From contig NZ_JAEIOJ010000010.1 of assembly GCF_016464305.1 (NCBI RefSeq), positions 124,001 through 188,000 on the forward strand: 64,000 nt of DNA, written 5' to 3'. This DNA is from Umezawaea beigongshangensis (GTDB lineage Bacteria; Actinomycetota; Actinomycetes; Mycobacteriales; Pseudonocardiaceae). The position numbers and the translations under genes are program-made. Position 1 is the stretch's first letter; every line of letters starts with the position of its first letter. This document shows, piece after piece, positions 53,909 to 62,851 of the stretch. Under the pieces are notes generated by a model that was not told the DNA's origin, did no database searches, and saw only the letters and a list, made by a program, of their open reading frames with translations.

Positions 53909-53964
53909 GGCGGCCTCCCCTCGTGCGTCCTGCGGGTAACGTGCTCGCAGGTTATGCCGTTCGG

Positions 53965-54543
53965 GTGAGCGAGGGGAATCGGTGCGACGCTGTGAGAGAT
54001 GACACCGCGGCGCACCGGACGCTCGTGCTCGGTGGTGCCAGGTCCGGCAAGTCCGCCCACGCCGAGGGCCTGCTGAGCGGTCCCGCGACCTACGTGGCGA
54101 CCGCTCGCCGCCACCCCGGCGACGCCGAGTGGGACGCCAGGATCGCCCGGCACGTCGACCGCCGCCCCGGCACGTGGCGCACGGTCGAGACCCCCTCCCC
54201 CGCCGAGCTGCCCGCCCTGCTGGCCGCGGCGGAGCCGGACGACCCTCCCGTGCTGGTGGACGACGTCGCCACGTGGCTGACCAGTGTCGTGGACGACGCG
54301 GGCGCCTGGGACGGCGAGGGCGCCGACGAGGTGGAACGCGCCTGCGCCCGCCTTGTCGGCGCGGTGGCGTCGTGCCGCGCGAGGCTCGTGCTGGTCTCGG
54401 CCGAGGTCGGGCTCGGCGTCGTCCCGGCGACCCGTTCTGGCAGGCTCTTCCGCGATCACCTCGGTTCGCTCAACGCGCGGCTGGCCGAGGGCTGCGACGA
54501 GGTGCTGCTGCTCGTCGCGGGAATCCCGCTGCGCTTGCGCTGA
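53965..54543 (+). CDS. cobU: Bifunctional adenosylcobinamide kinase/adenosylcobinamide-phosphate guanylyltransferase
   Basis: A 192-residue CobU/CobP that phosphorylates and then guanylylates adenosylcobinamide. The P-loop is [15 protein letters not shown], the sequence [27 protein letters not shown] has the guanylyl-accepting His region, and [10 protein letters not shown] is the Walker B-like strand. The C-terminus [31 protein letters not shown] is typical. GTG 53965 or GTG 53992 may start it; a TTATGC box seven bases before 53965 suggests a leaderless start there. It is followed by cobT 14 bases later and cobS. Confidence 0.9.
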   Translation: MSEGNRCDAVRDDTAAHRTLVLGGARSGKSAHAEGLLSGPATYVATARRHPGDAEWDARIARHVDRRPGTWRTVETPSPAELPALLAAAEPDDPPVLVDDVATWLTSVVDDAGAWDGEGADEVERACARLVGAVASCRARLVLVSAEVGLGVVPATRSGRLFRDHLGSLNARLAEGCDEVLLLVAGIPLRLR

Positions 54544-54557
54544 CCAGGAGGTACGAG

Positions 54558-55604
54558 GTGGACGACCCCGTGTTCGAGCCGGTGGCCCCGCCGGACGAGC
54601 AGGCTCGGCTCGACGCCGTGGCGCGGCACGAGACGCTGACCAAGCCCGCCGGTTCGCTGGGCCGCCTGGAGGAGCTGGGCGCGTGGATCGCCGCGTGCCA
54701 GGGCACCTGCCCGCCGCGGCCGTTCACCCGGCCGCGGGTCGTCGTGTTCGCCGGTGACCACGGTGTCGCCCAGCACGGCGTGTCCGCCTACCCCAGCGAG
54801 GTCACCGGCCAGATGGTGACGAACTTCCTGACCGGTGGCGCCGCGGTGAACGTGCTGGCCGCGGTCGCGGGCGCCACGGTGCGCGTGGCCGACCTGTCCG
54901 TGCTGTCCGGCACGACGGACGCCGTGAGCGCGTTCAAGGTCCGCGCCGGGTCGGGCTCGATCGACCGCGAGGACGCGCTGACCCACGAGGAGGCGGTCCG
55001 GGCGGTCGCGGCCGGGCGCGCCATCGCCGACGAGGAGGTCGACAGCGGCGCCGACCTGCTGATCGCCGGGGACATGGGCATCGGCAACACCACGCCGTCC
55101 GCCGTGCTGATCGCGGCGCTCACCGGCTCGGAGCCGGTGGCCGTCGTGGGGCGCGGCACCGGCGTCGACGACGCGGGCTGGATGCGCAAGACGGCGGCGA
55201 TCCGCGACGCGCTGCGCCGGGCGCGTCCGGTGCTCGCGGACCCCGTGGCGCTGCTGCGGACCGGCGGTGGCGCCGACCTCGCCGCCACCGCCGGGTTCTT
55301 GGCGCAGGCCGCGCTGCGGCGCACGCCCGTCGTGCTCGACGGCGTGGTGGTCGGTGCCGCGGCGGTCGTGGCGGAGGAGATGGCGCCGGGCGCCCGCGAG
55401 TGGTGGGTGGCAGGTCACCGCTCCGCCGAGCCCGCGCACGCGCTCGCGCTGTCGCACCTGGACCTGAAGCCGCTGCTGGAGTTCGACATGCGCCTCGGCG
55501 AGGGTTCCGGCGCGGTGGCCGCGCTGCCGCTGCTCACGATGGCGGCGAGGGTCCTGGTCGACATGGCGACGTTCGACGGCGCCGGGATCTCCGGCCCCGC
55601 GTAG
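54558..55604 (+). CDS. cobT: Nicotinate-nucleotide--dimethylbenzimidazole phosphoribosyltransferase
   Basis: A 348-residue enzyme making alpha-ribazole phosphate for the cobalamin lower ligand. Features are [13 protein letters not shown] near the N-terminus, [58 protein letters not shown], and [14 protein letters not shown] with the catalytic Glu. GTG 54558 has an AGGAGG site. Its TAG overlaps the GTG of cobS by one base. Position equals Rv2207. Confidence 0.95.
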   Translation: MDDPVFEPVAPPDEQARLDAVARHETLTKPAGSLGRLEELGAWIAACQGTCPPRPFTRPRVVVFAGDHGVAQHGVSAYPSEVTGQMVTNFLTGGAAVNVLAAVAGATVRVADLSVLSGTTDAVSAFKVRAGSGSIDREDALTHEEAVRAVAAGRAIADEEVDSGADLLIAGDMGIGNTTPSAVLIAALTGSEPVAVVGRGTGVDDAGWMRKTAAIRDALRRARPVLADPVALLRTGGGADLAATAGFLAQAALRRTPVVLDGVVVGAAAVVAEEMAPGAREWWVAGHRSAEPAHALALSHLDLKPLLEFDMRLGEGSGAVAALPLLTMAARVLVDMATFDGAGISGPA

Positions 55605-56347
55605 TGGACGGTCCGCGTCTCGCCCTGTCGTGGCTGACCGTGCTGCCGGTCCGCGCCGGCGCGGTCGACGAGCGCAGCAGCCGCCAGGCGATCTCGCTGG
55701 CCCCGCTGGTCGGGGTGCTGCTGGGCGGCGTCGCGGTGGGCGCGCTGTGGCTGCTGCGCCTGCTGGACGCCCCGGAGCTGCTCGCCGGACTGCTCGTCGT
55801 GGGCCTGCTCGCGCTGCTGACGCGCGGCATGCACCTCGACGGCCTGGCGGACACCGCGGACGGCCTGGGCTGCTACGGGCCGCCGGAGCGGGCGCTGGCC
55901 GTGATGCGCGACGGCGGCGCGGGACCGTTCGCGGTGGTGGTGCTGATCGTGGTGCTGGGCGCGCAGGCCGCGGCGCTGGGCGCGCTGCCGCCGTCGCGCT
56001 GGGGGGCGGTGGTGCTGGCGCTGGTGGCGGGGCGGGCGGCGTTCGCCCTGTGCTGCCGCCGGGGCGTTCCGTCTGCGCGCGCGGAGGGGCTCGGCGCGCT
56101 GGTGGCGGGGTCGCAGCACCCGGTCGTCCCGGCGCTGTGGTGGCTGCTGCTGCTGGCGGCGTCTCCCCTGGCGACGCCGGAGCAGCGGTACCTGGGCCCG
56201 GTCGCGGTGCTGCTGTCCCTGGCGCTGGCCGAGCTGCTCGTGCGGCACGCGACCCGCCGCTTCGGCGGCGTCACGGGCGACGTCCTGGGTGCCGCGTCGG
56301 AGCTGACGACCCTCGTGGTCCTGGTGACCGCCGTGCTGCTGCGGTAG
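55604..56347 (+). CDS. cobS: Adenosylcobinamide-GDP ribazoletransferase (cobalamin synthase)
   Basis: A 247-residue integral membrane enzyme joining adenosylcobinamide-GDP and alpha-ribazole to give adenosylcobalamin. The catalytic RGMHLDGLADTADGLGCYG motif holds the conserved acidic residues. About seven hydrophobic helices follow, and RRFGGVTGDVLGAASELT is the second family motif. It begins inside the cobT stop codon, so it is coupled. Position equals Rv2208. Confidence 0.93.
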   Translation: MDGPRLALSWLTVLPVRAGAVDERSSRQAISLAPLVGVLLGGVAVGALWLLRLLDAPELLAGLLVVGLLALLTRGMHLDGLADTADGLGCYGPPERALAVMRDGGAGPFAVVVLIVVLGAQAAALGALPPSRWGAVVLALVAGRAAFALCCRRGVPSARAEGLGALVAGSQHPVVPALWWLLLLAASPLATPEQRYLGPVAVLLSLALAELLVRHATRRFGGVTGDVLGAASELTTLVVLVTAVLLR

Positions 56348-56368
56348 CGGGCGGCACGCGCCGCCCGC
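56347..56368. terminator. 9-bp hairpin between cobS and ilvE
   Basis: GCGGGCGGC (56347-56355), loop ACGC, GCCGCCCGC (56360-56368), between convergent genes. Confidence 0.6.
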
Positions 56369-56384
56369 CACCGCACGAGCACGC

Positions 56385-57485
56385 TCAGAGCAGCGTGGTC
56401 ATCCAGCCGGGGGGAGCCTCGACCGTGCCCTGCTGGATGCCGGTCAGGTGGGCGCGCAGTCGCCGCGTCACCTCTCCGGTCCGGCCTCCGGCGACGTCGA
56501 AGGACCCGTCGGCGTGCTTCACGTGGCCGACGGGGGTGATCACGGCGGCGGTGCCGCAGGCGAACACCTCCGACAGCTCGCCCGACTCGGCCTTCTTCTC
56601 CCACTCCTCGGTGGAGAAGCGCCGCTCCTCCACGCCGTACCCGAGCTGGGCGGCGAGGCTCAGCAGGGAGTCGCGGGTGATGCCGGGCAGCAGCGACCCG
56701 TTCAGCTCCGGCGTGACGACGCGGGCGTCCGCGCCGGTGCCGAGCACGAAGAACAGGTTCATGCCGCCCATCTCCTCGACCCAGCGCCGCTCGATCGCGT
56801 CGAGCCAGACGACCTGGTCGCAGCCCTGCTCGGCGGCCTGCGCCTGGGCCAGCAGGGACGCGGCGTAGTTGCCGGCGAACTTGGCCGCGCCGGTGCCGCC
56901 GGGCGCGGCCCGCACGTACTCGGTCGACAGCCACACGCTCACCGGCTTGATGCCGCCGGGGAAGTAGGAGCCCGCCGGGGAGGCGATGAGCACGTAGAGG
57001 TACTCCTTCGCCGGGCGCACCCCCAGCCCCTTCTCCGTGGAGATCATGAAGGGCCGCAGGTAGAGGGATTCCTCCGGCACGGACGGCACCCACCGCCGGT
57101 CCACGGCGAGCAGCTCGCGCAGGGACGCGAGGAACAGCTCGTCGGGCAGCTCGGGCATCGCCATGCGCGCGGCGGAGAGGCGGAAGCGGGCCGCGTTCGC
57201 CTCGGGACGGAAGGACGCGATCGTGCCGTCGGGCTGGTGGTAGGCCTTGAGCCCTTCGAAGATCGCCTGGCCGTAGTGCAGCACCATCGCTGCCGGATCC
57301 AGTTCCAGCGAGTGGTAGGGCTCGACGGCGGCGCCGTGCCAGCCCTGATCCGTGTTCCAGCGAATCGTCACCATGTGGTCGGTGAAGTGCCGCCCGAAGC
57401 CCGGTGACGCGAGTACCTCCGCCACGCGCTCCGGGGTCGCCGGTCGCGGGGTGGAGGTCCGGGTGAAAGGCAACGCTGTCGTCAT
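56385..57485 (-). CDS. ilvE: Branched-chain amino-acid aminotransferase
   Basis: A 366-residue fold-type IV PLP enzyme for Leu, Ile and Val. The PLP Lys is in [17 protein letters not shown]. Family features: [53 protein letters not shown] and [17 protein letters not shown] 57485 gives the usual N-terminal extension. Position equals Rv2210c. The neighbouring gcvT of M. tuberculosis is not here. Confidence 0.95.
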   Translation of the reverse strand: MTTALPFTRTSTPRPATPERVAEVLASPGFGRHFTDHMVTIRWNTDQGWHGAAVEPYHSLELDPAAMVLHYGQAIFEGLKAYHQPDGTIASFRPEANAARFRLSAARMAMPELPDELFLASLRELLAVDRRWVPSVPEESLYLRPFMISTEKGLGVRPAKEYLYVLIASPAGSYFPGGIKPVSVWLSTEYVRAAPGGTGAAKFAGNYAASLLAQAQAAEQGCDQVVWLDAIERRWVEEMGGMNLFFVLGTGADARVVTPELNGSLLPGITRDSLLSLAAQLGYGVEERRFSTEEWEKKAESGELSEVFACGTAAVITPVGHVKHADGSFDVAGGRTGEVTRRLRAHLTGIQQGTVEAPPGWMTTLL

Positions 57486-57584
57486 GGATGCACGGTAGCC
57501 GGTGTGCTCACCGGGCGAAATCGTCGTCCCGGTCCTCGGGCGTCCGACCGTCCGGAAGTGTCCCCGTCCAGGTGAGCGATCTTC

Positions 57585-57590
57585 TAGGCT
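57585..57590 (+). promoter_or_regulatory. -10 box (TAGGCT) of a likely leaderless mRNA
   Basis: TAGGCT ends eight bases before GTG 57599. Confidence 0.45.
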
Positions 57591-57598
57591 GTGCCCTC

Positions 57599-57877
57599 GT
57601 GAGCGAACCACGCACCGAGGGCGGCAACGTCAAGATCACCCTGCTGGCCGTGCTGGCACCACTGGGCACGGGCCTGCTGCTGCTGGACGCCTACCTCTTC
57701 TGGGGCGCGGTGGGCGTCGTGCTCACCACGCTCGCCTGGGTGTGCTTCCTCGCCTGGTGGCGCGCCAAGCACGGGGAGTTCTTCCCGCGGCACGCCTCGA
57801 CCACGACGGTGGTCGTGATGGCGGTCATCACGACCCTGCTGTTCCTGATGTGCCTGGGGGCGGCGCAGCCGAGCTGA
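57599..57877 (+). CDS. Small three-helix membrane protein of unknown function
   Basis: A 92-residue membrane protein: a short hydrophilic start (SEPRTEGGN), helices [23 protein letters not shown] and [17 protein letters not shown], a basic loop [13 protein letters not shown], and a third helix [21 protein letters not shown]. It has no recognised domain. Its last 50 bases overlap the 3' end of the convergent permease gene. The -10 box for a leaderless start supports expression. Confidence 0.72.
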   Translation: MSEPRTEGGNVKITLLAVLAPLGTGLLLLDAYLFWGAVGVVLTTLAWVCFLAWWRAKHGEFFPRHASTTTVVVMAVITTLLFLMCLGAAQPS

Positions 57878-59135
57878 CCAGCCGCGCCCGGCGGCGGACG
57901 CCCAGGGCCGAGCACAGTCCCGTCAGCGCGGTGCCGGCCGCCACCGCCGAGAACGTCACGAGCAGCGCGTGCACCGGCAGGCTCATCGCGAGCAGCACCG
58001 ACAGCCCTAGCCCCGCGCACGCGGTGCGCAGGGGCCACGTGTGGTCCTCCTGGAGCAGGATGCGCGCGGCCGCGTTGGAGAACGCGTGGTGGAACAGCGT
58101 GCCGCACGCGCCGACGGCGAGCGCCTGCGCCGGGGTGAGCAGGACCAGCGCGAGGACGGCACCGGCCGCGGTGAGCAGGTCCAGCCGCCACGGCCGGCGC
58201 GCGGCGGCGAGGCGCGGCGGCAGGTCGCCGTTCCCGGCCATGGCGGCGAGGGTGCGGCGGTTGCCGGCGAACAGGGCGTGCAGCGCGGACACGGCGGCCA
58301 CTCCGGCGGCGAACTGCACCAGCGGCACGAGCCAGGCGGCGTCGGCGGCGTTCGTGGCGTCGCGCAGCGGGGCGGGCGACAGGGCCAGGCGCGCGGTGCC
58401 GAGCTGGTGCTGGAGCGCGGCGAGCACACCGAGGACGACGAGCAGGGTGATGCCGACGAGCACGGGGACGGCGACGCGCAACCGGCGTGCCGAGAACACC
58501 GGGTCACCGGCGACCGGCGCGGTGATCCGCTCGAACCCGGTGAACGCGACGACCATCAGCCCGGCCGCTCCCACCAGCTCGGCGGGGGTGTCGGGTGCCG
58601 GTGGCGCCGCCGGGGGCGGCGCGACGGAGAAGCACAGCAGCACGACGAGCAGCAGCACGACGACGACGAACGCGGCGGCCACCCGGCTCGCGCGGGTGCT
58701 CCAGCGCAGCCCGGCCGCCCCGAGGGCGGCGGTGCCTCCGAGCACGGCGAGCGCGGCGGTCCACCGCTGGTCGGGGAAGACGTGCTCGGCGAACGCGGCG
58801 GCGAGCGCGGCGGCCACGCCCGCGCGGCCGACGAGGAACGCGCTGCCGCCGATGCGGGCGGGCCACGCGCCGAGGTGGTTGCGGACGTGCCCGTAGCCGC
58901 CTCCGGCTCCGGGGTCGACCCGGTGCTGGTCGGCGCTGGAGAACGCGCAGCAGAGCGCGGTGAGCGCGGCGAGCAGCACGGCGGGCAGGGCCGGTCGACC
59001 GGCGAGCGCGGTGGCGGTGGCCGGACCGAGGAGGACCCCGACGCCGAGCACGGCGCCGAGCCCGAGCGCCACGGCGGTGGTCGTGCTCCTGGACTCCGGG
59101 GACGCGCGGACCGCGCCGGTGGGCGTGAGCGTCAC
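57828..59135 (-). CDS. APC-superfamily amino-acid permease
   Basis: A 435-residue permease with about twelve hydrophobic helices. The first helix has the APC glycine pattern LGLGAVLGVGVLLGPATATALAG; a GGGYGHVRNHLG loop, FTGFERI in helix 6 and FAGNRRTLAAMAGNGDLPPRLA in the region after helix 8 are typical of APC transporters. The substrate cannot be told. GTG 59135 is chosen; an upstream in-frame Met would add ten residues. Its 3' end overlaps the convergent small membrane gene by 50 bases. Confidence 0.82.
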   Translation of the reverse strand: MTLTPTGAVRASPESRSTTTAVALGLGAVLGVGVLLGPATATALAGRPALPAVLLAALTALCCAFSSADQHRVDPGAGGGYGHVRNHLGAWPARIGGSAFLVGRAGVAAALAAAFAEHVFPDQRWTAALAVLGGTAALGAAGLRWSTRASRVAAAFVVVVLLLVVLLCFSVAPPPAAPPAPDTPAELVGAAGLMVVAFTGFERITAPVAGDPVFSARRLRVAVPVLVGITLLVVLGVLAALQHQLGTARLALSPAPLRDATNAADAAWLVPLVQFAAGVAAVSALHALFAGNRRTLAAMAGNGDLPPRLAAARRPWRLDLLTAAGAVLALVLLTPAQALAVGACGTLFHHAFSNAAARILLQEDHTWPLRTACAGLGLSVLLAMSLPVHALLVTFSAVAAGTALTGLCSALGVRRRARLVSSAAPPPGTSGTAGS

Positions 59136-59331
59136 GTCTACACAGTCGCAGATCATCCGGTGCACGGGTAACCACCCCGCCGAACGACCTTCTACCGAGG
59201 TTCTGATTACTGTCAGCTATTAACAGCGCCCGCAACAACCACAGACCGTCCGTGGCGCTTAGCATGCGTCACCATCCGCATTCGTTCCCGATGCACACAC
59301 CAGTCTCGGGAGAACCGCCAAGGAGCAGTAC

Positions 59332-60828
59332 GTGACAGCGCCGAAGCTGGCCCTCACCGACAGTGACCTCCACTCCAGCAAGGTCGACGCCCTCGTGATC
59401 GGCACGGTCCAGGGTGCCGGCGGACTGGAGCTGGCCGCCGGAGCGGAGACCGTCGACGCGGCCTTCGACGGCTCGCTGACCGACGTCCTCGCCACCCTCG
59501 GCGCCACCGGCAAGGCGGAGGAGGTCGTGAAGCTCCCGTCGCTGGGCAGGGTGACCGCGCCCCTGGTGATCGCGGTCGGCCTCGGCAAGCCCGACGCCGA
59601 CGGCACGGTCGGCGAGGAGCGGGTCCGCCGCGCCTCCGGCGCCGCCGCTCGCGCGCTCGGCGGCAAGAAGCGCGCCGCCACCGCCTTGTCGGCCCTGCAC
59701 CTCGGCGCGGCCGTGGAGGGCACGCTGCTGGGCGCGTACTCGTTCACCGCGTACAAGTCCGAGCCCGGCGACGGCCCGGTCGCCAGGGTCGACCTCGTCA
59801 CCCCGGCCGAGGGCACCAAGCGCGCGCACACCGCCGCGCTGAAGGCCGCCACCGCCATCGCCGAGGCCGTCACCACGGCCCGCGACCTGGTCAACACCCC
59901 GCCGAACGACCTGTACCCCGGCTCCTTCGCCGACCGCGCCGCCGAACTGGGCCGGTCCGTCGGCCTGGAGGTCGAGGTCCTCGACGAGAAGGCCCTGCGC
60001 AAGGGCGGTTTCGGCGGCATCCTCGGCGTCGGCGCGGGCTCGACCCGCCAGCCGCGCCTGGTGCGCCTGAGCTACCGGGGCTCGAAGACCGGCAAGAAGG
60101 TCGCGCTCGTCGGCAAGGGCATCACGTTCGACACCGGCGGCATCTCGATCAAGCCCGCCGGCGGCATGGACGAGATGACCTCGGACATGTCCGGCGCGGC
60201 CGCCGTCGTCGCCGCCGTCGTGCTGGCCGCGAAGCTCAAGTACCCGCTGGAGGTCACCGCCACGGTGCCCATGGCGGAGAACATGCCCTCCGGCGCCGCC
60301 TACCGTCCCGGCGACGTGCTGACCATGTACGGCGGCAAGACCGTCGAGGTCCTCAACACCGACGCCGAGGGCAGGCTCATCCTGGCCGACGCGATCGTGC
60401 GCGCCTGCGAGGACGGCCCGGACTACCTGATCGAGACCGCCACGCTGACCGGCGCGCAGGTCGTGGCGCTGGGCAAGCGCACCGCGGGCGTCATGGGCTC
60501 CGACGAGTTCCGCGACCGGGTGGCCGCCACCGGCACCGCCGTGGGCGAGAGCGCGTGGGCCATGCCGCTGCCCGAGGAGCTGCGCGGTGACCTCGACTCC
60601 CGCCTGGCCGACCTCGCGAACGTCACCGGCCACCGCTGGGGCGGGATGCTCGCCGCCGGGATCTTCCTGCGCGAGTTCGTCGCCGAGGGCGTCCAGTGGG
60701 CGCACGTCGACATCGCGGGCCCGGCGTACAACTCCGGCGGCCCGCACGGGTACACCGGCAAGGGCGGTACCGGCACTCCGGTCCGCACCATCGCCGCCGT
60801 GCTCGCGGACATCGCGGCCAACGGCTGA
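59332..60828 (+). CDS. pepA: Leucyl aminopeptidase (M17)
   Basis: A 498-residue cytosolic aminopeptidase with two metal ions. The C-terminal catalytic domain has [16 protein letters not shown] (Lys and Asp ligands), [10 protein letters not shown], and the family signature [13 protein letters not shown] (~res 343-355). The N-terminal ~165 residues are the macro-like domain. GTG 59332 follows AGGAG. Position equals Rv2213. A double-stem hairpin follows. Confidence 0.95.
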   Translation: MTAPKLALTDSDLHSSKVDALVIGTVQGAGGLELAAGAETVDAAFDGSLTDVLATLGATGKAEEVVKLPSLGRVTAPLVIAVGLGKPDADGTVGEERVRRASGAAARALGGKKRAATALSALHLGAAVEGTLLGAYSFTAYKSEPGDGPVARVDLVTPAEGTKRAHTAALKAATAIAEAVTTARDLVNTPPNDLYPGSFADRAAELGRSVGLEVEVLDEKALRKGGFGGILGVGAGSTRQPRLVRLSYRGSKTGKKVALVGKGITFDTGGISIKPAGGMDEMTSDMSGAAAVVAAVVLAAKLKYPLEVTATVPMAENMPSGAAYRPGDVLTMYGGKTVEVLNTDAEGRLILADAIVRACEDGPDYLIETATLTGAQVVALGKRTAGVMGSDEFRDRVAATGTAVGESAWAMPLPEELRGDLDSRLADLANVTGHRWGGMLAAGIFLREFVAEGVQWAHVDIAGPAYNSGGPHGYTGKGGTGTPVRTIAAVLADIAANG

Positions 60829-60835
60829 TCACCCG

Positions 60836-60874
60836 GCGGACACCGTCCGGCCGGCGCGGCCGGGCGGTGTCCGC
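60836..60874. terminator. Hairpin terminator after pepA
   Basis: Outer arms GCGGACACCG (60836-60845) and CGGTGTCCGC (60865-60874), with an inner CCGGCC/GGCCGG stem, between convergent genes. Confidence 0.7.
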
Positions 60875-60883
60875 AGTGGACGG

Positions 60884-61210
60884 TCAGTTCCCCGGCGCCC
60901 GCTTGTTGCGAGCCGTCCAGTCGCGCATCCGCTGCGGGTAGCCGACCAGCCCGGCGTCGTAGACCGGGATGCCGAGTTCGCGCGCCAGCTTCTTCGCGCC
61001 CCCGCTGCCGTCGACGCGCCTGCGGGTCCACTCGCCGTCGTGAGCGACGAGCACCACAGTGGTGTCCGTCACGGTCGTCCTCGGCTCCACGAACGCCTCG
61101 ACCCCCCGGCGCTCGGCCGCCCAGCTCCGCAGGTGACCGGTGTCCTGCGAGGAGGACGTGCGGAGCACCCCCGGACGCGGTTTCCTGCGCAAACGATCCC
61201 AGAGCCCCAC
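60884..61210 (-). CDS. Conserved-type small protein of unknown function
   Basis: A 108-residue protein: GLWDRLRRKPRPGVLRTSSSQDTGHLRSWAAERRG at the start, a strand TDTTVVLVAHDGEWTRRRVDG, then GAKKLARELGIPVYDAGLVGYPQRMRDW and a basic tail. Similar proteins beside leucyl aminopeptidase genes in relatives are labelled hypothetical or oxidoreductase without proof. GTG 61210 has GAGGAGG upstream. Function unknown. Confidence 0.75.
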   Translation of the reverse strand: MGLWDRLRRKPRPGVLRTSSSQDTGHLRSWAAERRGVEAFVEPRTTVTDTTVVLVAHDGEWTRRRVDGSGGAKKLARELGIPVYDAGLVGYPQRMRDWTARNKRAPGN

Positions 61211-61425
61211 GGGCCCACCTCCTCGGGCGCGACGGCCCCCCATCGTGCCAGCGGGCCCGTCAAGCCCGCCTCAAGCCGCCGTGACGCGACCCGCTCGCCG
61301 ACGGGGCGCGTCGAAGCACGTCGGCCGGTAGTGACAAGATGGCCTCATTACGCGCGCACCCGCGCGTGAGCGAGAGCAGATCTACCCGCACCGAAGAAGC
61401 CAACGTTGCCTGTCGAGGAGAATCC

Positions 61426-62796
61426 GTGACCGACACGACCGCCGACCTCGTCATCCTGGGCGGTGGCTCCGGCGGCTACGCCTGCGCCTTCCGCGCGGCG
61501 GAGCTGGGTCTGTCCGTCGTCCTGGTCGAGAAGGACAAGCTGGGCGGCACCTGCCTGCACCGGGGGTGCATCCCGACCAAGGCGCTGCTGCACGCCGCCG
61601 AGGTCGCGGACAACGTCCGCGAGGGCGACCAGTTCGGCGTCAGGGCCAGCCTGGAGGGCATCGACGTCGCCGGCGTCAACTCGTACAAGGACGGCGTGGT
61701 CAGCAGGCTCTACAAGGGTTTGCAGGGCCTGGCCAAGGCGAACAAGGTCACCCTCGTCGAGGGCACGGGCACCTTCGTCGGCCCGAACACCGTCGTGGTC
61801 GACGGCCAGCGCTACACCGGTCGCAACGTGGTCCTGGCGACCGGGTCCTACGCCAAGAGCCTGCCCGGTCTGGAGATCGGCGGTCGCGTGATCACCAGCG
61901 ACCAGGCCCTGAACCTGGACCACGTGCCGGAGAAGGTCGTCGTGCTCGGCGGCGGCGTCATCGGTGTCGAGTTCGCGAGCGTGTGGCGCTCCTTCGGCGC
62001 CGACGTCACGATCGTCGAGGCCCTCCCCCGCCTGGTCCCCGCCGAGGACGAGTACGCCTCCAAGCAGCTCGAACGCGCGTTCCGCCGCCGCGGCATCACC
62101 TTCAAGACCGGCGTCCGGTTCACCGGCGCGACCCAGACCGACACCGGCGTCTCGGTGAGCCTGGAGTCCGGCGACCAGCTCGACGCCGACCTGCTGCTCG
62201 TGGCCGTCGGCCGCGGCCCCAACACCGCGGGCCACGGCTACGAGGAGGCCGGCGTGCAGATCGACCGCGGCTTCGTGGTCACCGACGAGCGCCTGCGCAC
62301 GACCCTGCCGAACGTCTACGCGGTCGGCGACGTCGTGCACGGCCTCCAGCTCGCCCACCGCGGTTTCCAGCAGGGCATCTTCGTGGCCGAGGAGATCGCG
62401 GGGCAGAACCCGAAGGTGATCGACGAGTCGGGCATCCCCAGGGTCACCTACTGCAAGCCCGAGGTGGCGTCGGTCGGCCTGACCGAGGCGGCCGCCAAGG
62501 AGAAGTACGGTTCGGCGGAGACGTTCGTCTACGACCTCGCCGGCAACGGCAAGTCCCAGATCCTGAAGACCGCGGGCGGCATCAAGCTCGTCAAGGCTCC
62601 GGACGGCCCCGTCGTCGGGATCACGATGGTCGGCGAGCGGGTCGGCGAGCTGATCGGAGAGGCGCAGCTGATCTACAGCTGGGAAGCTCACCCCGAGGAC
62701 GTGGCTCCGCTGATCCACGCCCACCCGACCCAGACAGAAGCCCTCGGCGAGGCATTCCTCGCCCTGGCCGGCAAGCCGCTGCACGTGCACGGCTGA
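61426..62796 (+). CDS. lpdA: Dihydrolipoyl dehydrogenase (E3)
   Basis: A 456-residue flavoprotein disulfide reductase. The N-terminal FAD site is [20 protein letters not shown]. The redox disulfide is in [17 protein letters not shown] (~res 41-57). The NAD site is [20 protein letters not shown], and the C-terminal catalytic His-Glu is in [12 protein letters not shown]. It reoxidises lipoyl groups of 2-oxoacid dehydrogenases. GTG 61426 has GAGGAG upstream. It is 55 bases before the E2 gene and forms an operon with it. Confidence 0.95.
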   Translation: MTDTTADLVILGGGSGGYACAFRAAELGLSVVLVEKDKLGGTCLHRGCIPTKALLHAAEVADNVREGDQFGVRASLEGIDVAGVNSYKDGVVSRLYKGLQGLAKANKVTLVEGTGTFVGPNTVVVDGQRYTGRNVVLATGSYAKSLPGLEIGGRVITSDQALNLDHVPEKVVVLGGGVIGVEFASVWRSFGADVTIVEALPRLVPAEDEYASKQLERAFRRRGITFKTGVRFTGATQTDTGVSVSLESGDQLDADLLLVAVGRGPNTAGHGYEEAGVQIDRGFVVTDERLRTTLPNVYAVGDVVHGLQLAHRGFQQGIFVAEEIAGQNPKVIDESGIPRVTYCKPEVASVGLTEAAAKEKYGSAETFVYDLAGNGKSQILKTAGGIKLVKAPDGPVVGITMVGERVGELIGEAQLIYSWEAHPEDVAPLIHAHPTQTEALGEAFLALAGKPLHVHG

Positions 62797-62851
62797 CCGT
62801 CGAACACAAGTCAGCCGAACGAGCAACACGAGCACGAGGAGTCAGCGAACG

